Assembly (NCBI GenBank): GCA_018136815.1
Contig: CM030944.1
Span: forward strand, 1,823,145-1,887,144
Source of the DNA: Isochrysis galbana
Taxonomy: Eukaryota; Haptophyta; Isochrysidales; Isochrysidaceae
DNA: 64,000 nucleotides
Direction: 5' to 3'
In this document: in pieces, positions 31,664 through 41,897 of the stretch
Numbering within the stretch: the stretch's first letter is position 1
Layout: every line of letters begins with the position of its first letter
Made by a program: the position numbers and the translations under genes
The notes under the pieces: model-generated
Seen by the model: only the letters and a program-made list of their open reading frames with translations
Databases searched by the model: none
What the model was told of the DNA's origin: nothing

Positions 31664-32731
31664 CTATCTGTAGGACAATTGGGAGGCCTCGTCAACAGCT
31701 CCAGCCGACTGAGCCTTCACTAACGATGGGACAACTCGCCCGATGCCCAGGAAGCGCCGGCAGCTGATGAGATTCATGACAGCCATGCGTATATCTGGTT
31801 TAGCGAGACTGACTGCAACGGTGAGAATCGGCTGGGACAAGCCCCAGACGAGAGAAATGATGATTGGAGCGCTAGAGTATGTGTCCAACAATGCGAGTGC
31901 TGCCCCGAATTGCCAAACGAGGAGGGTCACAAAGATCCGCGAGAAGAAGATGGCAATGGAGCGGGCAGCTTGCGCTTTACGCCGCTGTGCGTCCTCGGGC
32001 AGACTCACAGACGTGGTCTGCGACTTCCGCGGCAGCAACTGCTTCAAGTCGAGGAGTTTCTGGCGGTGCACACGGTACCCGATGAACAGAGCAACGCCCA
32101 ACGGAGCACTCGAGATTGCAGGGAAGAAGACCAAATAGTAGAAGAAGGCGGAGCCAACGTTGTACTCGGACGGAAGGCACACGAGGCCTTTGAGGAGAAA
32201 GATGCGGTGCGGAAGGAACCCAAACAACGGCCACAACGCCACAAAGGCGCTCCACACGTAGGCTGCAAGGCATCGGCACGCGACGAGCCATCCAGATGGC
32301 TGCACGTAGTTACCCATATCGCGCGTGATCTTGAGGAGACGGTATACCTCGAGTGCGATGAGCGCGTTGATGTAGTGCGAGCAGCCAATCGTGAAGATCA
32401 GGTAGAATGCCTGGAAGTCGCACAAGGCTCTGCTCGTGTACCAGCCTTCCCGAAAGTTGACGACGTTGTTGACGGTGAAGGCGACGCCGACGAGCGCATC
32501 GGGTAGGCAGAGCGCGATCACATAGATATTTGTGGAGGAGATGCGAGCCCGTCTTGAGGTGAGGATGGCGAGAGGCACGATCCAGCAGCCAACGGAGTTG
32601 ATGGCGCTGAAGACGCTCCACAGCATCCATGCAGACTGCCGTATCGCAAGGCCCTCGTACGATGCGCGGATCTCGTGCCTCGTAGCGTTGGGTAGCAGCG
32701 CATGTGTCGGCACGCCGTACAGCTCATCCAT
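31664..32731 (-). CDS. Rhodopsin-like (class A) 7-transmembrane receptor
   Basis: Starting at ATG 32731 the protein has 355 residues. Seven hydrophobic segments are evident. The short N-terminus carries a glycosylation site (NAT). Segment 2 holds the class A aspartate (IALCLPDALVG). Segment 3 begins with the disulfide cysteine (ALCDF) and ends LEVYRLLK in the DRY position (E-V-Y-R). The matching cysteine is in GLVCLPSEY of the second outer loop. Segment 7 ends LSQPILTVAVS, a loosened NPxxY. Class A receptors are uncommon in algae; a G-protein or cAMP-type signalling role is inferred. An upstream in-frame extension to 32881 starts at GTG and is Arg/Gly-rich, so I did not use it. No intron is needed. 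Confidence 0.7.
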   Translation of the reverse strand: MDELYGVPTHALLPNATRHEIRASYEGLAIRQSAWMLWSVFSAINSVGCWIVPLAILTSRRARISSTNIYVIALCLPDALVGVAFTVNNVVNFREGWYTSRALCDFQAFYLIFTIGCSHYINALIALEVYRLLKITRDMGNYVQPSGWLVACRCLAAYVWSAFVALWPLFGFLPHRIFLLKGLVCLPSEYNVGSAFFYYLVFFPAISSAPLGVALFIGYRVHRQKLLDLKQLLPRKSQTTSVSLPEDAQRRKAQAARSIAIFFSRIFVTLLVWQFGAALALLDTYSSAPIIISLVWGLSQPILTVAVSLAKPDIRMAVMNLISCRRFLGIGRVVPSLVKAQSAGAVDEASQLSYR

Positions 32732-33109
32732 GCCACCGCTGGGCGCCGCCACGCGCGGGCTGCGTGCCGCCCTTCCTCCCCCTCGCCGTCGCCTGCGAGT
32801 CGGCTGGGAGGCCCGGCTGCCTCTCGATGCACGGGAGATAAGAAGATTAAAAGCAGTGAACCCGATGAAACGGCCGAACACACCTAGAAAAAAAAACTAG
32901 TGGGGGGTGCGCGGTGGGGCCATCTCGGCGCGCGGTGGCGGTGGGGCGCTTCTCTCCTCCATCTCCCTCGTTTCCCTTCGTCTCATTCTATTCTCTTTTG
33001 CTTGTCTGTTGATGGACTCTCCGTGGGGCCTTCTGCGTGTGGCCGCACGGCCAAGGACCTGGAGAATACAAGTAGACTGTAGACTGTAGATAGAGCTACT
33101 AGCACCTGA
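32732..33109. other. Upstream region of the receptor gene
   Basis: GC-rich 5' flank. No further gene seen. Confidence 0.35.
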
Positions 33110-33123
33110 TAACTATCAAAGCC

Positions 33124-34188
33124 CACCAATCTTATGATTGGTCGCCATGGAGGGGGGCCTCGCCCCCCCCCACTCTTTCGACTCTCCTCATGGGGGGCGA
33201 GAACCATCTACCCCCCTGCGCTGCCTCTTGGCATGCAGGGGGGACTCACTCAGACTGCCCAGACTCTCCCAGAGAGCTGGACACAGATCGCACGCCCTGG
33301 CCCGCGCTGGCCAGCTTGTCGCTCTGACCAACCCCTCCTCCCCCTGGGCCCCCCTGCCCCCCTGATGAGGAGCCCCCAGCCAGCTCCAGTCGACCGGCAG
33401 GGGCGCGAGAGCCAGCGGGGGAGAGGCAGGAGGGGCCAGGGCCATAGCCCCAGCCTCACCTAGGCAGGGGGGGCCAGGGGCTGAGCCGCTGAGCCCCAGC
33501 CTCCACTGCCCACTGCCCCCTGAGCTGCCCTTGCTGGCCCTCTAGGAGCTCCCAAAGACCCTCTGTGTGTGGGATGGAGTGGAGCTGTGGCTTTGTTGCA
33601 TGTGGGGGCAAGAGGATTGATGTATGTAACATGTGAGGTACAGTCCAGAGACATGGGGCACGGGCCACCGGACACATGGGAGGCACGCATGCTGGAGGAG
33701 CTGAGGACGAGCGAGGGACCTCGACCGGCATGCGGTCACGCGAGACGAGAACGAGGACGAAGGGCACACAGGGCAGAAGGCCACAGGAGCGCTCAAGCGA
33801 TAGCGCTGAGCGTACAAAAGCTACCGGACCAAGAGAAGACACGCGGGGGGGGAAGAAGAGAATGCGCGGGAAAAGAAAGAGACGACAGTGGGCGGAAAAC
33901 ACTCAGTGGGAACGGGGAGAGAGGGAAGGAGAGACGAGGCGAGGAATGGGAAAGAGGGACGTGAGGGGACGATCCTATCGGGAGCGGGCGGGAAAAGTGA
34001 GCGTGATACGGAACTAGACAACGAAGGGGGTGCGCGGGGCCGGTGCGTGCACGGACAAATATCCGCCGGCAGCACTCGGACACCTGGCTCGTCACGCATG
34101 GCGAGATTCCGTCCGAGACGGAAAAGTTGTGTCCGATTAGCTAGTGGGGTTGGCTAGGAGATATAACATTAATTATTTTATTTATATT
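33124..34188 (+). mobile_element. Full-length SINE-like element, ACCAATC family
   Basis: A perfect 14 bp direct repeat, TAACTATCAAAGCC, flanks it (33110-33123 and 34189-34202). The 5' end is a 7 bp perfect hairpin, ACCAATC-TTAT-GATTGGT, followed by CGCCATGG and a G6/C6 hairpin (GGGGGGCCTCGCCCCCC). The 3' end is AT-rich (AACATTAATTATTTTATTTATATT) without poly-A. Parts of the interior (CAGTCGAC, GAGAGCCAGCGGGGGAGAGG, AGGGGCCAGGGCC) resemble the CAACTAAG family. There is no coding region. Confidence 0.85.
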
Positions 34189-34202
34189 TAACTATCAAAG
34201 CC

Positions 34203-35137
34203 TATCTATCAAAATCCCTAGCATGGGTAGTAGACAGGTAGACCGGTACGCGGTGCGCGTCAGCCTCGTGCTCGTGCGGAAAGCCGGACGCCGACAAATT
34301 TGAGGGGGCCTACGAATGACGAATGGGAATGGGCTCCCTTCGCCACAAGAACCCCCCCGGACAACTGTAAATGTAAATACTTCAAATTGACGAATTGCGA
34401 ATTGGAATTGGGCTAACCCATGACCATGACCCATTATACATAGCCCATAGGGTCTGAGGGCAATGAGGAGGGAGCCACATCGGCGGTAGGCGCGGCGGAG
34501 GGAACGACTTCGAGACGCTGACGGGCTGAAGCCCGTCAGCAGAGGAAGGCGGGAACGCGGGCTTGGGCGAGGGCGAGGACGGCGGCGAAAGCGATATCGA
34601 GCGAGCGGTGAAGGGGGGGCTGTGATGGGGGGGTGGCTGGCGAGCGAGGAGAGGAGAGGTGTTGTATTCAGTGAATTATTCAGGCGCCTTTTGGCGCATG
34701 AATATTTCGTCATCGAGCACGAGCCTTCCAAGTCCAAGTAATACATCGTCTACTATATTCGTCGTGGTCACGCAAGGCATGCAGATTCGGATTCTCCTTG
34801 GGCTCAAGTCCTGTTCGCTAATTTTCGTCTCGAAATTCGAAGATTTGAGTTTTATTTTTACGGTCAAGGAAATTGTTCACGCGTTTAAGTTTAAGGTAAG
34901 AAATGGAGATGGAGATGGCAAAAATGGGCCCCTCGCGTTCAGATTCAGATTTCCTCCCACCCCCTTCCGCTGAGTTCCTCCTCCCCCCTCCGCCCGATTT
35001 CTTCCCCCACCCACCATTTTTCTCGGCAATTTTTCGTGGCGGCAGGTAAGCCCCCCAGCGAGATTTGTTCTTGGACAACGGAGAACGGCCAAAAATCAAC
35101 CCCCCCATATGCAACATGCTAGTAGTTATAAATCATT
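34203..35137. other. Intergenic with a diverged inverted piece of repeat family E
   Basis: Around 34785-34870 the plus strand (GATTCTCCTTGGGCTCAAGT, TTCGTCTCGAAATTCGAAG) resembles the reverse complement of repeat family E. Nothing else is recognised. Confidence 0.4.
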
Positions 35138-35151
35138 GTTTGACCACCCTA
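35138..35151 (-). repeat. Solo inverted-repeat end of the TAGGGCGGTCAAAC transposon family
   Basis: GTTTGACCACCCTA differs by one base from the right end of the element at 17227-19893. No left partner is found within reach, so this is probably a decayed or fragmentary copy. Confidence 0.5.
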
Positions 35152-35291
35152 CTACATAGGCAGCTTCAGCCCCATGCCGAATGTCTCCTAGTCGGTCCAA
35201 CCATTGATCTTGCCCATGTACCACATGAAGAAAGTAAAAGGCACGCGGCAACTATTGCACTGGCATCCATCACTTCCTTTGCATGATGACT

Positions 35292-38003
35292 TCAAGCCAC
35301 GAGCTTGCGTAAAAAGTCATGTAGGGGAGGCGAGAAGTCTCTACTTGAGAGTGCATCACGAATGGCTGGGGTGCCCCCGAGCCGCAGCATCCGGCCCGCA
35401 AGTTGCAGTTCCTCTAGCCTATCCACCGCCACAGCGAGCGCGTCGCCAACGGCGGCACGCTGAGCATTGAGGGTCCGCTCTGCCTCTTCCATCTGCCGAA
35501 TAGCCCGCTCCTGCTGCTCAAACTCGGCGGGCCCGAGACCGTCGAGGGACGCCGGCCATGCGTAGTCGGCACGTGTCGAGCGCAGCGTCGAGCGCAGCAC
35601 GCGCAGTTGGTCGGCAGCCTCGTCCTCCGATGCCTGCAGCGCATCGACACGGTCCAAAACACGCTCGTGCAAGCGCCGAAGCCGGCGAGAAACGTACTCG
35701 CAGCGCTCTTGCTCTGCGGCTCGTGCGGATGCCGCAGTCACAGCCGCAGGACCTAGCAGCCACTCGAGGTCACCCTCGTCCTCCTCCCTAACGTCCTGAA
35801 GTTCCGACCGAAGACGGCGCGCGGCGGTCGAGGTCCCCATTGACCGAGGTTGTTGCTGCGAGAGTGGGTCCGCCTCGTCGAGCGAGCCCGAGGCACTACG
35901 AGACACATGGACACGCGTAGTGCTCTTTGGCATGCTGTCGGGTGTATGCATCGTAGCTGGCGCTGGTTGCCACTCACTCACATTGCCTTTGGCGCCTGAG
36001 GAGCTAATGGTGGCTGAGTCCGCCTCGACGTTGTCGGGTAAGCAATCGCGAGCAAGCATCTCGCCAGCTTCAGCCGGCGTTGATTGCACCTTTGAAATCG
36101 GTCCCTCAGTCTCCACCTTGCTAGCCTGGATCTCCGCTACCGTTGCTGTCGGTTCGGCCGCACTCTTGAGAGAAATCGTCGCATGTGCCGGGGGCGAAGG
36201 CGGCTTATCATCCCTGGTGGTGCGAGGTCCAAGATTCTTTGAGACATAGGTAGACGATTTAGGCAAGGCACCTAGCTCATCAACGCGCAAAGCGCCACTG
36301 GAGACACCGCGGGCCGCCCGATCGCGGCCCAACGCAGCGTCTTCGAGCTGCCTAGCCGAATTTCCCAAGGCGACATCGAACCTGGGCTCGTATCCGGCGG
36401 CCTGCCTCTCAGCTTCATACCACGTGTCCGCCGCCTTCTCTATCGCCTGTTCACCGGCCTTAAGCACACCACCTAGCCCGCGCGCAACATTATCTGCAGC
36501 ATCCTCCCATCCCCACAGCGCATCATCCCAAGTATCGTTTTCGCGGCTGCTGACACGTGCGGCTCTGGGACCGGCTGGCTGCTCCCACCCTGAAGCTGGG
36601 AGCCGAACGCGCTCGGCATCACCGTAGCGCCCCTCGCGGGCAGGCTGCCGCACGAGTGAGCGCGCTAAGGCCCGCCCACTGCGCGGTGTGCTGGCCCAAC
36701 CGTCCTCATTTTCATCGAAGACTGGCCCGGGAACCCGGCCGCCTCTGCCAGTAGACTCATCGTACAACGCTGCGTCACTGCCAAGTTTGGAGCCAAAACG
36801 CTCTGACGCACGCAACTCTACCTGCCGGCGTGATGCCATGTCGCGACTATTTGCCTCAAACCTGCGGACAGCACGGTAATCGTCAAATCGCCGTGCTGCC
36901 TCCTCATCGATGAGAAAATCAGCTTCGTCGGGAAGGTCGCTGGTCTCATCGATCACACGTAGAGCGCGAGCAAAAAGTTCGCGCCGCCATTGCTGCTCAA
37001 CCTTCATCCAGCGCTCAAACGTGCTAAGACGTGGGTCGCCATCGGGCGCCAAAGCCTCATCCGCCTCACGACCCACTTGCCCTGCTGCAAGCTGCGGGGA
37101 AGGCCGCGCGCCCTCCCACAAGCCGTGCCGATCGCGCCAGGCGAGCTCGGCTGCATCGCGCCTCAAGAAGTCGGTGGCAGCTGGGTTGCGCGATCCCCAC
37201 CGCTCTGCGCTCCGTTGTGCCTGCGGGATACGGTTGTACGCCTCGAGCGCCTCCCTCCGCCGGCGCGCTTCGGCCTCGGCCTCGGCGTCTTGCCGCTGCA
37301 AGCGAGCGATGATCAGCTCAGGCGAGTCACCATCTGCCAGCTGCCTCGACAAAGCCTCCGCCTCGTCACACGGCATCGCACCATAATTGTGCTGCCTAGA
37401 AGGTACAGAGGCCTCGGAGGGCGTCGCTGCAGCGCTGCCATTGTTCTCTGCATTTGTGGCGGACGCTCTGGCTGAGTGTGTCTCCGCAGCAGCCACGGCG
37501 AGCTCAGCCTCGAGCCGTGCGGTCTCGGCGCGCTCAGCAGCGAGAACAACCTCGGGCTTTGTCTTCGTATTCTCCTCCTCCTCTGAACGAAATTTGTCGT
37601 TGGAGCGCGCCTCCCAAGCGGGCTCCTCTTTGGAGAGAACCTTTGGCGCTGCCACCTCACCTGCAGGTGCTGCAGGCGCGTTCACGGCTCCCCCCGGGCT
37701 CTCATCGAGCTCTTCGGGTGGAACAGGGTGCTGGGTGATTGGATCTCCCCCCTTGGTCCTCACCGGCGCCCCCTGTGCCGCGGCAGACGCCGGGATTCCT
37801 TGGTTCTCCTCCCGCTGCCCACGTGGGATGAAACGCTCTCCCTCTTTCTTCAGCCGGATCCAGCCAAAGAGGCGCGAGGAGCTCCAGGAGGCGCATGGGG
37901 AAGGGGCGCGGGCCACTGTGCGCACGAGCGCGCGGCCCACCACCATGCCCAACGTCGGAGAGCACACGAGCCACGCGGAGAGTAAGAGAGAGACGAGCCG
38001 CAT
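35292..38003 (-). CDS. Large coiled-coil protein with an N-terminal targeting sequence, function unknown
   Basis: A single exon of 903 residues starts at ATG 38003. The first ~20 residues (MRLVSLLLSAWLVCSPTLG) form a clear signal peptide. The next ~35 are basic and Ser/Arg-rich with few acids (ALVRTVARAPSPCASWSSSR), as in the two-part leaders that carry proteins into secondary plastids. The rest is hydrophilic and rich in Glu, Arg and Ala, with long helical stretches (about residues 150-260 and 660-860) and disordered Ser/Pro-rich linkers. No catalytic domain is recognised. Plastid or secreted location is inference. The C-terminus (LDGLGPAEFEQQERAIRQME ... AVDRLEELQLAGRML) may be a dimerising coil. 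Confidence 0.65.
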   Translation of the reverse strand: MRLVSLLLSAWLVCSPTLGMVVGRALVRTVARAPSPCASWSSSRLFGWIRLKKEGERFIPRGQREENQGIPASAAAQGAPVRTKGGDPITQHPVPPEELDESPGGAVNAPAAPAGEVAAPKVLSKEEPAWEARSNDKFRSEEEENTKTKPEVVLAAERAETARLEAELAVAAAETHSARASATNAENNGSAAATPSEASVPSRQHNYGAMPCDEAEALSRQLADGDSPELIIARLQRQDAEAEAEARRRREALEAYNRIPQAQRSAERWGSRNPAATDFLRRDAAELAWRDRHGLWEGARPSPQLAAGQVGREADEALAPDGDPRLSTFERWMKVEQQWRRELFARALRVIDETSDLPDEADFLIDEEAARRFDDYRAVRRFEANSRDMASRRQVELRASERFGSKLGSDAALYDESTGRGGRVPGPVFDENEDGWASTPRSGRALARSLVRQPAREGRYGDAERVRLPASGWEQPAGPRAARVSSRENDTWDDALWGWEDAADNVARGLGGVLKAGEQAIEKAADTWYEAERQAAGYEPRFDVALGNSARQLEDAALGRDRAARGVSSGALRVDELGALPKSSTYVSKNLGPRTTRDDKPPSPPAHATISLKSAAEPTATVAEIQASKVETEGPISKVQSTPAEAGEMLARDCLPDNVEADSATISSSGAKGNVSEWQPAPATMHTPDSMPKSTTRVHVSRSASGSLDEADPLSQQQPRSMGTSTAARRLRSELQDVREEDEGDLEWLLGPAAVTAASARAAEQERCEYVSRRLRRLHERVLDRVDALQASEDEAADQLRVLRSTLRSTRADYAWPASLDGLGPAEFEQQERAIRQMEEAERTLNAQRAAVGDALAVAVDRLEELQLAGRMLRLGGTPAIRDALSSRDFSPPLHDFLRKLVA

Positions 38004-38626
38004 CGTTCCCGCGCCCCCCCCCCCTCCCGCCCCTTCCCCCGGGCCTTCCCCCCCAGCAGCGCCTCTCTCTCTCTCTCTCTATACCTGTGAGCGTGGGGGG
38101 GGGGGGGGAGGGCTCTTCAAGCAATCCGGGCCAAATCTAACTGGTTCACATTGCTCTTACTAGAAGACCACGAGGCTGTCCTCGGCTTCTTCTTCTCTTT
38201 CGATCTCACGCCCTCTAGCCGCTCCCCTGCCTGCCACCTCCCATTTATATAATAAAAAAGAAACAATATGATTAGTCTTCATCATCGCCTCTCGGCTCCC
38301 GGAACGTCTTGCTCGAATGCTCTCGGCTCCTCGCACCTTCCGCGTAGCTCGCTCTTCTAACAGTAGTTATGAAGTAGTAAGTAAAGGCTGCGGCTATGTA
38401 CATGGATCAGTACTTTTAAACTCCTTACTCCCCGGAGCACCGATGCACAGGAACAGGTGCGTCGCCTCGGTTGCTTCACTATTTCTGATATCAGTGTTTT
38501 TACATCAGTATCAGTTCATCTCCAGCTGACAACTGATGTCAGTTGTCAGTTGTGAGCAGCCCAAAGCGAAAAAAAAACAAAACACAAAACACGCAGTCCC
38601 CTTTACTTTCTACGGTCTACAGGTAA
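38004..38626. other. Intergenic upstream of the coiled-coil gene
   Basis: C runs and a (TC)n tract lie near 38020-38080 and a G run at 38095-38107, followed by AT-rich sequence. No gene supported. Confidence 0.4.
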
Positions 38627-38640
38627 TAGGGCGGTCAAAC
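38627..38640 (+). repeat. Left inverted-repeat end of the TAGGGCGGTCAAAC transposon family
   Basis: TAGGGCGGTCAAAC is identical to the left end at 17227 and continues with a similar TTTTTAACT-rich stretch. The right end of this copy was not found. It lies about 107 bp before the conserved block at 38748. Confidence 0.65.
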
Positions 38641-38825
38641 ACGCCTTTTAACTTTTAACTTCTAAGGGTGAAAATTCACCAAGTCAAGATTGAGGTTTTA
38701 TCACGCGATTTTTAGGGTATTACACTGGAAATGGGTATATTAGGCTATCACAGAGTGCCGTCATCTACCAACACAATCCATCGGTCCTTGCCGCTTACCG
38801 ATAGAATCGTCTTTACCACCTTCCT

Positions 38826-40483
38826 CAGGGAAGAAACGAAAGCCAGAAGAACGCCCACCATCCAATCTACACTTGAGAAAACTATCGCGACGCTCAACAT
38901 CAAACTTATCAAAAAGGGGCCGGACGCAGACCTCACGAGAGAGATCGCAGAAACCAACCGCAAGCTGGCGGACGAGCGCGGCAAGACGCCCCTAAGACAC
39001 CTCCCCTTGTACGCCAACCGCCAACCTCCGGCAGGAGGACCTCCACTCCAAAGAATTCTTCAAAAAAGTCAAGCAACAAAAATGGAACTTCTCCAAGCCC
39101 TTCCACAACTAAGTTTATACTTGGTTGCCCCATGGGGGGGCACGAGCCCCCCCCTCTCTCCACTCCTCCCCTGCCATGGGGGAGGAACCACCCATCCTCC
39201 TGGCACGCCTGATGGCTTGCCAGGAGGCCACTGCCCTACTGACCCACTCCCTTCCCCACAGGCTCGCCCCATTCGCCCATCCTGGCCCCTCGTGGCCAGC
39301 CCATTGCTCCAACCCCCCCTCCCCCCCTGGTCGACAGGCAGACAGGTGCAGATTGGGGGCCCCAGAGGCTCAGGAGCGCCAGCGAGGGAGAGGCAGGGGA
39401 GACCAGGGCCCAGTCCCAGCCTCCTCTGCCCCCAGAGCTGGCCTCCATGAGCCTCCAGGGGTCGCCAGCAGGCAGCTGGAGGCCTGCCGCAGGCGCGCCA
39501 TCGCGCGTGCCGCAGGAGAGGGGAGAGAGAGCGCGGAGAAGGGGGTGGGCGGAGCGAGAGCTCCGCTCACCGAAAAATAGGTAAGTCCCGCACCTGTTTA
39601 CAGGATAAGTCGGGGCTGAGACCGCCGCCCACTCGGAGACACAGGAGGAAGGGGGGGAATGATCACCGGGGGGGGGCGCGGGCCACCGGACCATATCTAA
39701 GCCCTTCACCCCATTCCCCCTAGTAGTGCACGGGGGGAGTCGCCTTATGGCGGGGGGAGAAGGGCCGGGGAAGTGGGGGTGTAGAAAGTTTCCTACGTGA
39801 GTAGAAAGTAGAGGGTCCACGGCCGCGTGTGCGGTGAGACTATTAAAAGGTTTAATCTCCAAGCCCTTCCAGCATCCTTGCGTGTATCTGTCTTTCATGG
39901 CCATGCAAACGATGGCGTGGGCGCCTTACGCTACCTGCGTGCCACCTTCGCTGCCAAGAAAGATGATGCTGCCGATTATGCTCACTACCTTTGCATGGCA
40001 CAGACGCATGTGATTGATGCTAGGGCCGGCCTCGATCTTGCTGACCTACGCCACCAATATGACAACATCAATATGGCCGTTGCGGGCATTGAGCGCACGG
40101 GCAAACCTCCTCCGGACGATGCCACCCTCATTGCTTTCTTTGCCCCCTTGGCCGCGGGTGCGGGGCTGATCATCATGCAGACACATGCCCCCTCTTATCA
40201 ACGTCTACGACCTCCGGCACTCGTTCTCGGCTCACACGACGTGCACTCGAATTACTCGATTGTGATGCCTCTCTCTCGTGTTGCGGTTGTGCCTGCTTCA
40301 AACTCATCATCAACCTACGCCCAGGCTGCTACAACTACCCCTACACCTACTCTAACTAATCCACCTGAAGCATCACAGGCGCCACACCAGCCGCCTTCTA
40401 CAAGTGGCACCCCTCTCATGGCCTATACCCAGGCCCATGCCGCGGCTTCTGCCATTGCATCAGATCAAAATGATGCTAATTAA
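38826..40483 (+). pseudogene. Copia-like gag reading frame interrupted by a SINE-like insertion
   Basis: The plus-strand frame before the insertion reads ... ATKMELLQALP, and the frame after it (from 39857) reads LQALPASLRVSVFHGHAND ... LCMAQTHVIDA ... and stops at 40483. The duplicated target TCTCCAAGCCCTTCCA encodes LQALP in frame on both sides, so the frame was continuous before the insertion. LLQALPASL resembles the UBN2/gag-polypeptide region of copia elements, and the C-terminal tail is Thr/Pro-rich. No protease, integrase or reverse transcriptase follows, and no LTRs are seen. Confidence 0.5.
39106..39855 (+). mobile_element. Full-length SINE-like element, CAACTAAG family, copy B
   Basis: A perfect 16 bp direct repeat, TCTCCAAGCCCTTCCA, flanks it (39090-39105 and 39856-39871). 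It begins CAACTAAGTTTATACTTGG and ends ACTATTAAAAGGTTTAA. It is 750 bp long and very similar to copies A and C throughout, including the GCGGAGCGAGAGCTCCGC hairpin and CACCGGACCATATCTAAGCC. Confidence 0.9.
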
Positions 40484-40600
40484 TGGTGCCATCCAAGCAC
40501 CACCTTCCAGACTCTTCTCCACATAATCATCTGCAGTTGATGCACCTCGAGTTCTAGAAGTTCCCGAGTCATTTGCACATCGACTTCTAGACCTCGCCTT

Positions 40601-41897
40601 CATCTTGGGGATCTCAGCTCACTCTAGATCGACTTAGTGCATCTAAGGAATCTCACCTTCATCAACACCCATGACGCTTCATCGGCTCATACTAAGACAA
40701 TACCCGCCGATTCCCTATATTCTCGATTCCTTCTCTCTTCCCTCGCGCGCCTTCCTGTTTGTCTCAGAGTATTATCCAAAGAACCGCGGTGGGGTATATT
40801 TAAGGCTTTGTGCTCATCGTGAGTGTTGTTGGGACACCGTGGCCCAAAGGTATCCTCGTGAGATCTGCAGTGCCACCAGATGTCCCAGGTTCTAGACTCC
40901 ACCCCTGTAGCACTGTCTCACTCACTGTCTGTCATGACCTTCCTGCTTTTTGTTGCCGCCCTGGCTGCTCCTTGGCAGCCAGCGCGATATAGGCAGAATA
41001 TTATAAGAAATATGCACATTTTCGACGCCATTCAACACACGGACCCAAAAACGTTTTCGCGCTCGTGCGAAATTGACGTCGACCACAAAAGTGCACCACA
41101 GGCCGCGCTGTGCGACGCGCGCCTGCGTTCCCCGGGCACGGTTACCCCCGGACAGGCAGTACAGAACCCCGCGCGATCGCACGGCGTCGCCTGCGCCCTC
41201 CACCTCGCCCCTGCCCCTGCTGGCATCTGCTGCCAGCCTCTCGCGCGCGTGCAGTGCGCGGCTGGCCGCGAGCCGTCAAAATGACGGTGCTGCGCATGAT
41301 GGGCTGGCCCATCACGCGCGGCACCGCCTCAGTATGGTGGGAGGGGGTGCCTGCTGGCCTCCTGGCCGCGCAGACCCTCGCCAGAGCCGCCACAGGCCGC
41401 GTGCGAGGCCACTGGCGAGGCCAGCACCCCATGCACCGTACGCCACCAAGATGGGTGGGCAGCGCGCGCGGGGGTGGGGGCAGAGGTGGCGTGGGCCGCA
41501 CCGCCGCACCACCACTGTTTTCAAGTCAGACTCGATTCCCTCTTCACTAGCTTAGACATAGTATTTTCTTGATAAAGTGAAGCCCCGGAATAGGTGCTTC
41601 GCCTTCTCACTCCTTTCCGTCAAAAAACACGTTTATAACCTCGTTTATTGGTGTAATTTTTGGTGACAGTGTGTCTCCTGGGACCTTCTCCTATCCCCCC
41701 TCCCCCCCAAAATGGTCTAACGCGGAGGCAGCACCGAGGAGAAATAATTGAATAACTGACGGAAAGCATCGATTTCGGGGCTTCTTCGCCCGTAAGGAGT
41801 TTAATGAGCGGAAACGCCGCCGGCCCCCTGGAGTGGTGGGAGGGGGGGGGGGGGGGAGGGGCTGTCCGGAGTAGGGAGAGTTCGTCGCTCTCTCTCA
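40601..41897. other. Intergenic, no gene supported
   Basis: 40601-41020 may be the continuation of the outer mobile block. 41100-41560 is GC-rich with open frames of low-complexity Arg/Ala/Pro composition. The receptor gene ends at 41898 and its 3' flank lies here. Confidence 0.35.

Larger units (their letters stand above)
38748..40600 (-). mobile_element. Three-level nest: conserved block split by a gag-bearing insert that is split by a SINE-like element
   Basis: The outer pieces (38748-38824 and 40499-40600) match the contiguous sequence at 63778-64000. In that copy the minus frame reads DVHQLQMIMWRIVWKVVH ... SGKDRWIVLVDDGTL then stop. Here the block is broken by sequence 38825-40498, flanked by the 10 bp direct repeat ACCACCTTCC (38815-38824 and 40499-40508). 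Compared with the other copy about 70 bp are also missing. The insert carries a gag-like frame on the plus strand and is itself interrupted by the SINE-like copy B. Confidence 0.6.

Noticed and set aside
33360..33420. CTGATGAG inside the ACCAATC element as a hammerhead ribozyme core
   Set aside because: The required GAAA partner and three stems cannot be drawn around it.
35138..38640. The ends at 35151 and 38627 as the two ends of one element
   Set aside because: They face the wrong way: the first is a right end and the second a left end, so the sequence between them, including the coiled-coil gene, is outside both elements.
38731..39450. A single 239-codon ORF running into SINE-like copy B
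   Set aside because: The last third is element sequence that also forms chance ORFs at the other copies; only the part before 39106 can belong to the interrupted frame.
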